64,000 nucleotides of DNA, from NCBI GenBank assembly GCA_964609385.1, contig CAZSSM010000024.1:1-64000 (forward strand), in the 5' to 3' direction. Numbering within the stretch: the stretch's first letter is position 1; each line of letters begins with the position of its first letter. The translations under genes and the position numbers were made by a program. Below, piece by piece: positions 58,177 through 64,000 of this stretch. The notes below the pieces were generated by a model. It worked only from the letters and a program-made list of their open reading frames with translations, searched no databases and was not told the origin of the DNA. The stretch comes from CAZSSM01 sp964609385 (lineage in GTDB: Bacteria > Planctomycetota > Planctomycetia > Isosphaerales > Isosphaeraceae).

Positions 58177-58359
58177 GGCCTCAGCCCAGTCTAGAAAACA
58201 GGTTGCGGCGGACACAAACCACGCGGCTGATCTAACCGAGAATACGTCCGCTCAGAGCATGAGAAAATCTCAAAATACGAACGACGCGCCAAAACGATCA
58301 AGGCCAAAAATGGGGCAGGTCAAAAGGACCGAAGTGCCGAAATCGCGCGAACGAAATCT

Positions 58360-59907
58360 TCAAGGACTAGGGAACCGTCGAGCGATCACGATTAAACCAA
58401 CACCAAGAGCAAGCAGACCAAGACCATTCGGCTCCGGAATGACTGTAGAGTTCGGGGTCAATCGATAAATGGACCCGGCGCCCCAGTCGGCTACGAGCAG
58501 CCCGCCTTGGCCATCCTTGAGCGCGTCCAACGGGGCGTCGAACCCTTCGGCGACCTGGAAAACCCGACCGCTGCTCATCTGAACCAGCACCAGGTCGGCG
58601 AAGGTCAACGTGTCCTCGCCTGGACCGCTTTCCGAAACGTCGTCGGTGAACCGCGTGATGAAGGCGAACTCCTCGAGACCGTCGCCGATGATCCCGGTCA
58701 GATTCAGCGTGGCGAAGTCGAACCCGTTGGACGAGGAGTGCGGCCCGAGCCCGACCAGTTCCTCACTGCTAGTCTCTTGGAGGGCCTGTTGGCGCTCCAA
58801 CCAGGTCGTGTCGAGCGGGTCCAGGTTGTCGAAGGTGATCGAGTCGACGTCGAGGTTCAGACCGGGCAGATCGCCACTGTTCGGATCGCGGAAGCCGGTG
58901 TTGTCGTAGCCATAGTCTCCCCCTTCGACGGCTCGAAAGAATTGGTCGTGAACGTCGTTGGAGAAGTCGTCGTCGAGTTGGTCGCGCGGGTTGGGTTCAC
59001 TGCTGCCATCGCCGTTGCTGTTGGACCGGCTGTAGTTGTTCGTGAAGTGCAATGCGCCCGATTCATCGACCGCCAAGCCAAAGGGATTCCGTGTGCCTCC
59101 GGAGTGGACCGTCAGCCGGCCGGGATCGTCAACGAGATAGGGCGAGGCGTCGTCGAGGAAGTCGAGGCCGGATAACAGGTTGCCGTCGGCGTCCGTCAAC
59201 TGGGCCGCGTGATCGAGGTCGGGAACCGCGTTGAGATCGCGAATCCAGGCGATCGACCCGCCATAGCTGGTCTCGCCGCGCGTGTTTCCTTCACCCCCCG
59301 CGAAAAACCCGCTTCCCCCGAAATCGTCGATCGTCCCACCACTCAGGAGACCATCGCGACCGTTCATCGTCCGGATCCCGATGCCGGTGTAGAGGGTGTC
59401 GTCGACGATCTGAATCTGGTTGACCTGGTGGTCGCCTCCGGGAATCCCGTCGACCAAGTTGAAGGCAGTCTCGCCCAGTTCGCCCCAGAACCCGTCGCCG
59501 TCGAGGTCACTAAACCGAGCCAGGCGCGACTCGCGTCGGCTCACGGGCGCCGCGGTCGTGTAGAGATGCTCGGTCCCGTCGTCGGCGGTGTGGAAGGCCA
59601 ATCCCAGACCGCTCACGCCAGACGAACGCAAGTCGTCGAACCGCCCGGTCGTCGTGTTCCATGCCAGGCTCGTCACGCCGAACCCGTTGTTCGAGCTGCC
59701 AACATAGAGCCGACCATCCGGTCCCCAGGTCATCTGGGAGGGATTGACCAGCCCGTCGGCAACTTGCTCGATCGTGAAGCGGTCGCCGAACCGACCGACC
59801 AAGACCGGCGACGCCTCGACAGGCCACGATCCGATCCCAAGCCCCAGGACGATGAACAAACCGACAATCGACCCACGCACTCCATTCCAACTGCATAGCC
59901 GCTTCAT
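58360..59907 (-). CDS. Secreted beta-propeller (glucose/sorbosone dehydrogenase-like) protein with PEP-CTERM anchor
   Basis: A 515-residue exported protein: signal peptide (SIVGLFIVLGLGIGSWPVEA), a six-bladed propeller-like body (QMTWGPDGRLYVGSSNN, GGTRNPFGLAVDESGALHF, GGDYGYDNTGF), and a C-terminal PEP-CTERM tail (PEPNGLGLLALGVGLIVIA then RR). The tail marks it for exosortase processing and surface sorting. Asp/Asn-rich loops (DLDGDGFWGE, DADGN) probably bind calcium. It may be an enzyme or a binding protein; the PQQ and catalytic residues cannot be confirmed by eye. GAGGAGG 7 nt upstream fixes the ATG at 59907. It is divergent from another propeller protein. Confidence 0.85.
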   Translation of the reverse strand: MKRLCSWNGVRGSIVGLFIVLGLGIGSWPVEASPVLVGRFGDRFTIEQVADGLVNPSQMTWGPDGRLYVGSSNNGFGVTSLAWNTTTGRFDDLRSSGVSGLGLAFHTADDGTEHLYTTAAPVSRRESRLARFSDLDGDGFWGELGETAFNLVDGIPGGDHQVNQIQIVDDTLYTGIGIRTMNGRDGLLSGGTIDDFGGSGFFAGGEGNTRGETSYGGSIAWIRDLNAVPDLDHAAQLTDADGNLLSGLDFLDDASPYLVDDPGRLTVHSGGTRNPFGLAVDESGALHFTNNYSRSNSNGDGSSEPNPRDQLDDDFSNDVHDQFFRAVEGGDYGYDNTGFRDPNSGDLPGLNLDVDSITFDNLDPLDTTWLERQQALQETSSEELVGLGPHSSSNGFDFATLNLTGIIGDGLEEFAFITRFTDDVSESGPGEDTLTFADLVLVQMSSGRVFQVAEGFDAPLDALKDGQGGLLVADWGAGSIYRLTPNSTVIPEPNGLGLLALGVGLIVIARRFPSP

Positions 59908-60207
59908 CCGACGACCTCCTCTTCCGTCAAGCCAACATGCAACGAAACTCCTCTTCTTCGACCGTCGAAGGCCGTCCATATTCCCACGACGTTCGCAAAA
60001 CCTCCACATCGGCTCCATATCGGACAGGTTTCATGCGTCCCGATCCTGATCTCCCCCCGTCTGATCCCATCGCATGAGACCGTTCACGAACCGGTCGTTG
60101 CTTGAGGGCGAAGCCGTGTCTGGGACAGAAAGTCTCGAGCGAGTAGATTGGAATAGTGGAGTGGCCGCCCATTCAGGACGAACGACGAGACGCGGGACCT
60201 GCCGACG

Positions 60208-62865
60208 ATGACGCGATGGACGATCACGAACATCCTGGCAATGACATTCCTGGGCGGTTCGGCCTTGGCGACGGCCCCGTCGAGTGAGCCGATCGTCCAT
60301 GATGACCGGCTGGAAATTCGGCTCTTCCTGGAAGACCCGGAGATCGTCACTCCGATCGGCTTGGTCGTCGGTTCCGACGACCGAATCTACGTCCTGGAGT
60401 CGCATACCCACTCGCGTCCGGCGGACTACGATGGCCCCGAAGGCGATCGAGTCAAGGTCTTGGTCGATCGTGACGGGGACGGCCGTTGTGACGAGGTCAC
60501 AGTCTTTGCCGAGGGGCTCGACGACGGGATGAACTTAGCCGTCTCACCCGACGGGATGCTGTACATCGTTTGCGCAGGGGCGGTCTTCGCCTTGCCCGAC
60601 CGCGACGGTGATGGGCGTTGCGACGGCCCCGAGCCGATCCTCGAGGTGATCTCGGAGGAGCGTTACGATCACAACCGCCTCCTCTCCTTGGTCTTTGATG
60701 CCCAGGGGTGGCTCTACGTCGGCCGTGGGAACATGTCGAGTCGGGCCTACACCATCCGAGGAACCGACGGGTCGGAAGTCGTTGGCTACGGCGATGGTGG
60801 CAACATCGTGCGTTGCCGGCTCGACGGGTCGCAGGTTAACGAGTACGCCACAGGGTTCTGGAACCCGTTCGGCTTGGCCTTCGATCGAGCCGGCCGTTTG
60901 CTCTGCGTCGACAACGACCCCGACGCGCGGGGCCCGAACCGACTCCTCCACATCGTTCCCGGTGGTGACTACGGCTATCGTTCCCTCTTCGGCGGCGGGG
61001 GTAATCATCCTTTCCAAGGGTGGGACGGAGATCTGCCCGGCACCTTGCCAATGATCCAAGGGACCGGCGAGGCTCCCTCGGGCCTGATCGCTGCTCGACG
61101 CACAGCGCTACCGCACGAATATCGCGACGCCATCCTGGTGACCGTCTGGAACGAGCACACGATCGAGCGGCACGACCTGAAGCCTCAAGGCGCCTCGGTC
61201 GTCGCAGAGCGTTCGGTCCTCATCGAGGGACCGCAGGACTTCCGGCCCGTCGCCCTGGCTGCCGACCGCCTCGGAAACCTCTATGTCTCTGACTGGGTCA
61301 AGGTGGACTATCCGAATCATGGTCACGGACGGATCTGGCGAATCGCGGCTCGGGACGGGGCGGTGACCAACGCCAATCTCATGACACCACGATCCGAGTT
61401 CGAAGACCCGGTCGCTGACCCGGGTGTCGACGCCCTCAATGGTTGGGAATCCGCAGCCGATCTCCGTGTTGAGACGTTCATCCGTGCCCTGGACGGTGAC
61501 GATCCGTTCCTCCGACACGCCGCCACTCGGGCGTTGGTCGACAGACTAGACCTCATCGAGTTCCTCCGCGATCACGAATCGCCCCAGGTCCGACTGGCCG
61601 TGCTTTTGGCGACCCAGAACGCAGGCCAGCCGTTGACCGCCGAAGACGCCGCGCGTTGGTTGGCTGACCAGGACCTGGAAGTCCGACGCGCGGCGCTGCT
61701 TTGGGCTGGGTTCGCCCTGCCGATCACCGATCGGGACTTGCTTGACCGGGCCATCGACTCCGTCGAGGTGACCGGAACCCTTTTCGACACCTATTTGGCG
61801 GCCGTCGAGATGGTCAACGCGACCTTCCGAGACGGCTACCTCCAGCAGGCCGCGTCGATGTCGAGGCAGATCCCACGTCCAACCGAGCCCGGCCTGTTGT
61901 TGCGGATCGTCAGGGACGAAACGCGTCCGGCCACCGTCCGTGCGCGGGCCGTCGACCGCCTCACCCTCGACGATCTTCCAAGGGCCGAATCGCTCCTGAT
62001 CGACCTGGCAGACGCGAAGGATCGACGGCTCGCACGCGCCGCCGTGACCCGCTTGGCCGAACTGGATTCCCCCCCAAGCCGCCGACGCCTCGCATCCTTG
62101 ATCACCGACGATCAGGCCCCCATCGAGTTGCGAATCGCCGCGCTGCGGGCTGCTTCGGCTGCGAATGCGGTCGATCGATCTCGCTTGGCGAATCTGCTCA
62201 CATACGGTGAGCGATCATTGCGATTGGAGGCAGCCAGGCTCCTCTCCGACTCGCGGGTCGATCCCGAGGTCCGCCACCTCTTCGAAGGTGTCGAGTCGAG
62301 CACTTCGGAGAACGATTCCCGATTGGCCAGTCAGGTTCGGTTCGCCCTCCGAGGACCCGACGATTCGAACCGTCCGGCAACTTTGGAAGCATGGCAAACC
62401 AGTTTGGCCACCGGCGGCGATCCGGAAGCGGGCCGTCGCGTGTTTCTCTCCGGACGCGCCACCTGCACGCAGTGCCACGCCCTCGACGGGCGTGGCGGGG
62501 CCTTGGGGCCGAACCTCGGAGGCATCGGCTCCTCTCGCAATCGGGATCAGATCGTCCGCGCCATCCTCGAGCCCTCCGAGGACTTCGCGCCCCAGTATCA
62601 GGCCTGGCTGATCGCCACCGATGACGGCTTGGTTCACACCGGGCTCCAGATCGACCACAAGGCCCGAGGCGCCATCGAAATGCTGACCACCGAAGGCCGA
62701 GTCGTCCGGTTCAAAGCCGAGCAGATCGAGGCCTATCGGGCCTCGCCCCAATCGATCATGCCCGAGGGTCTGGAGGCCAACCTCTCCGTCGAAGAGTTCC
62801 GTGACCTGGTCGCCTACCTCGAATCAGCCGGACGGATGCCGACCGACGACGGACCAAACGATTGA
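60208..62865 (+). CDS. PVC-type membrane-bound dehydrogenase with HEAT repeats and cytochrome c domain
   Basis: An 885-residue exported protein typical of planctomycetes and verrucomicrobia. After a leader (ITNILAMTFLGGSALATA) comes a beta-propeller of the sorbosone/glucose dehydrogenase type (about 30-400), with DRDGDGRCDEV loops and WNPFGLAFDRAGRLLCVDND. A helical HEAT-like region (about 420-710) follows. The C-terminal domain binds heme c at CTQCHALDGRGGALGPNL (CxxCH) and has the ILEPSEDFAPQYQAW signature of the PVC heme domain. It probably oxidises a sugar or alcohol in the periplasm and passes electrons to the heme. Substrate unknown. Confidence 0.9.
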   Translation: MTRWTITNILAMTFLGGSALATAPSSEPIVHDDRLEIRLFLEDPEIVTPIGLVVGSDDRIYVLESHTHSRPADYDGPEGDRVKVLVDRDGDGRCDEVTVFAEGLDDGMNLAVSPDGMLYIVCAGAVFALPDRDGDGRCDGPEPILEVISEERYDHNRLLSLVFDAQGWLYVGRGNMSSRAYTIRGTDGSEVVGYGDGGNIVRCRLDGSQVNEYATGFWNPFGLAFDRAGRLLCVDNDPDARGPNRLLHIVPGGDYGYRSLFGGGGNHPFQGWDGDLPGTLPMIQGTGEAPSGLIAARRTALPHEYRDAILVTVWNEHTIERHDLKPQGASVVAERSVLIEGPQDFRPVALAADRLGNLYVSDWVKVDYPNHGHGRIWRIAARDGAVTNANLMTPRSEFEDPVADPGVDALNGWESAADLRVETFIRALDGDDPFLRHAATRALVDRLDLIEFLRDHESPQVRLAVLLATQNAGQPLTAEDAARWLADQDLEVRRAALLWAGFALPITDRDLLDRAIDSVEVTGTLFDTYLAAVEMVNATFRDGYLQQAASMSRQIPRPTEPGLLLRIVRDETRPATVRARAVDRLTLDDLPRAESLLIDLADAKDRRLARAAVTRLAELDSPPSRRRLASLITDDQAPIELRIAALRAASAANAVDRSRLANLLTYGERSLRLEAARLLSDSRVDPEVRHLFEGVESSTSENDSRLASQVRFALRGPDDSNRPATLEAWQTSLATGGDPEAGRRVFLSGRATCTQCHALDGRGGALGPNLGGIGSSRNRDQIVRAILEPSEDFAPQYQAWLIATDDGLVHTGLQIDHKARGAIEMLTTEGRVVRFKAEQIEAYRASPQSIMPEGLEANLSVEEFRDLVAYLESAGRMPTDDGPND

Positions 62866-62973
62866 CCCGTAGTCGGTCGCGGGACCATGATCAATCGAAG
62901 TCCATTCCTGTTCGGATGGACCGTGGTGGTAGGCCGTTGTGGCCTCGAAGGGGGATCTGGGAGTTCGGACCCG

Positions 62974-63768
62974 TTGAGCGATTCGACCTTACCCGGCAGC
63001 CTCGCGCGGTTCGACCTGACCAGTCGAACCGCGTTGGTGACCGGCTCGACACGCGGCTTGGGCCAAACCATGGCCGTCGCCCTGGCCTCGGCAGGGGCAC
63101 GGATCGTCGTCCACGCGAACCGAACCGACCCAGCGATGACCCTGGAGGCGATCGCCCAGGTCGCGCCGTCGTCGATCCCCGCGCCGTTCGTGGTTCATGG
63201 GGACCTAGCCGAACGACCAAGCCTCGACGCGTTGGTCGACCAGGTCGTTAAAGCGGTTGGCGTCCCCGACGTCCTGGTCAACAACGCTGGGATCACCGAG
63301 CGCCATCCGCCTGGAGAATTCCCGACGGCATCCTGGGATCGGATCGTCGAAGTCAACATCAACGCGACGTTCCGCCTCTGCCAACGTTTCGGCAAGGGGA
63401 TGCTGGAGCGTGGTCGCGGCAAGATCATCAACATGGCCTCACTGCTCTCGTTCACCGGCGGGACACGGGTCCCGGCCTACGCTGCGACCAAACATGCCGT
63501 GGCGGGCTTGACTAAAGCCCTCGCCAGCGATTGGGCCCCTCATGGGCTTCACGTCAACGCGATTGCCCCAGGCTGGCTGGCCACCGACCTCAATGCCGAC
63601 CTCCGCCACGACCCGGCGATCGGGCCTAAGCTCCTGGAGCGGATCCCGATGGGCCGTTTCGGACGCCCCGACGACCTCGACGGGGCGATCGTCTTTCTCG
63701 CCTCAGATGCTTCGGACTTCGTCAACGGCGCTTTGTTGGTCGTCGACGGCGGATGGTCGGCCCGATAA
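62974..63768 (+). CDS. Short-chain dehydrogenase (KduD/FabG-like)
   Basis: A 264-residue SDR oxidoreductase. Motifs are TGSTRGLGQTMA (cofactor), NNAGITERHP, the catalytic Ser in INMASLLSF, YAATKHAVAGL (Tyr and Lys), and the C-terminal GRPDDLDGAIVFLASDASD with NGALLVVDGGW. The pattern fits 2-deoxy-D-gluconate 3-dehydrogenase and related sugar-acid SDRs; the exact substrate is open. TTG at 62974 is preferred because GGGAG lies upstream and the family start is near; an ATG at 62887 would add an unrelated 29 residues. It follows the PVC dehydrogenase gene by about 110 bp. Confidence 0.85.
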   Translation: MSDSTLPGSLARFDLTSRTALVTGSTRGLGQTMAVALASAGARIVVHANRTDPAMTLEAIAQVAPSSIPAPFVVHGDLAERPSLDALVDQVVKAVGVPDVLVNNAGITERHPPGEFPTASWDRIVEVNINATFRLCQRFGKGMLERGRGKIINMASLLSFTGGTRVPAYAATKHAVAGLTKALASDWAPHGLHVNAIAPGWLATDLNADLRHDPAIGPKLLERIPMGRFGRPDDLDGAIVFLASDASDFVNGALLVVDGGWSAR

Positions 63769-63860
63769 TCCTGATCTCGGCCCGCCCCTGAGGTTCTTCG
63801 GAGCCTCGATAGACCTCGTTCTCGTGATCCCCGAATCTCTAGATTGGAGCGGGAACCCGC

Positions 63861-64000
63861 ATGAGTGTTGCACCTTCGAGTCCCTTGACGGGCCTGCGAT
63901 GGGGATTCATCGGCGGGGGCCGGATGGCCCAGGCCCTGATCGTGGGGCTTTTGGAGTCGCGCGCGGCACAGCCCGAATCGGTTCGGGCCAGCGATGTCTC
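63861..64000 (+). CDS. proC: Pyrroline-5-carboxylate reductase, 5' part only
   Basis: Only the first 46 codons are in the window. After about 13 residues comes WGFIGGGRMAQALIVGLLE, the NAD(P)-binding start typical of ProC, which makes proline from pyrroline-5-carboxylate. GGAGCGGG lies upstream of the ATG. The gene continues past the window end, so its completeness cannot be judged. It follows the SDR gene by 92 bp. Confidence 0.8.
   Translation, partial: MSVAPSSPLTGLRWGFIGGGRMAQALIVGLLESRAAQPESVRASDV

Overview
The window reads as chromosomal DNA of a planctomycete, most likely of the Isosphaera/Tautonia type (inference). It is GC-rich and gene-dense. It carries two DUF1559 pseudopilin-like proteins with the N-terminal methylation motif, a PVC-type beta-propeller/HEAT/cytochrome c dehydrogenase, a PEP-CTERM protein, a Ser/Thr kinase with a PP2C phosphatase, and many secreted proteins of unknown function. 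Starts are often GTG or TTG. I see no CRISPR array, rRNA or intact insertion sequence. One tRNA (Met, anticodon CAT) lies at 34684-34756.

Layout. 1-9.0 kb: a membrane protein, a Tat-exported 2-hydroxyacid dehydrogenase, a glutathione-S-transferase-like protein, an MlaE-type permease followed by an MCE protein with an OmpA-like tail, an FHA-GAF histidine kinase, and a Tat-exported phosphotriesterase-like protein. 9.1-16.1 kb: a secreted TPR protein, an orphan papain/C39-like cysteine protease, a thioesterase with a small upstream gene, and the kinase and phosphatase. 16.4-23 kb: CbiET methyltransferase, alpha/beta hydrolase overlapping a Rieske protein, GNAT, M20 peptidase and SDR. 23.1-27.5 kb: a five-gene envelope cluster (lipoprotein, pseudopilin, eight-cysteine secreted protein, membrane-anchored protein, membrane-anchored C39-like peptidase). 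Its centre is AT-rich and an intrinsic terminator follows the cysteine-rich gene. I consider this the most likely undescribed system here.

28-34.6 kb: acetolactate synthase, an M50-CBS protease, a degenerate receiver/AAA+/Fis protein lacking the GAFTGA loop, and a Xer-type recombinase beside the tRNA. 34.7-46.2 kb: a long region without a convincing gene, the giant helicase Lhr, an LpxH-like phosphoesterase, fumarase, a membrane protein and an HExxH protease. 46.4-57.5 kb: a second DUF1559 protein with a clear terminator, GMP synthase, a RimB-like/RimK pair, a LOG-family protein, an unknown helical protein and glycogen debranching enzyme. 57.6-64 kb: ribosomal proteins bL32 and bL28, two divergent secreted beta-propeller proteins, an SDR, and the start of proC, cut by the window edge.

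All functions are read from translated motifs; no database search was possible. Start codons were moved downstream of the longest possible frame wherever a ribosome binding site, signal peptide or family start supported it.
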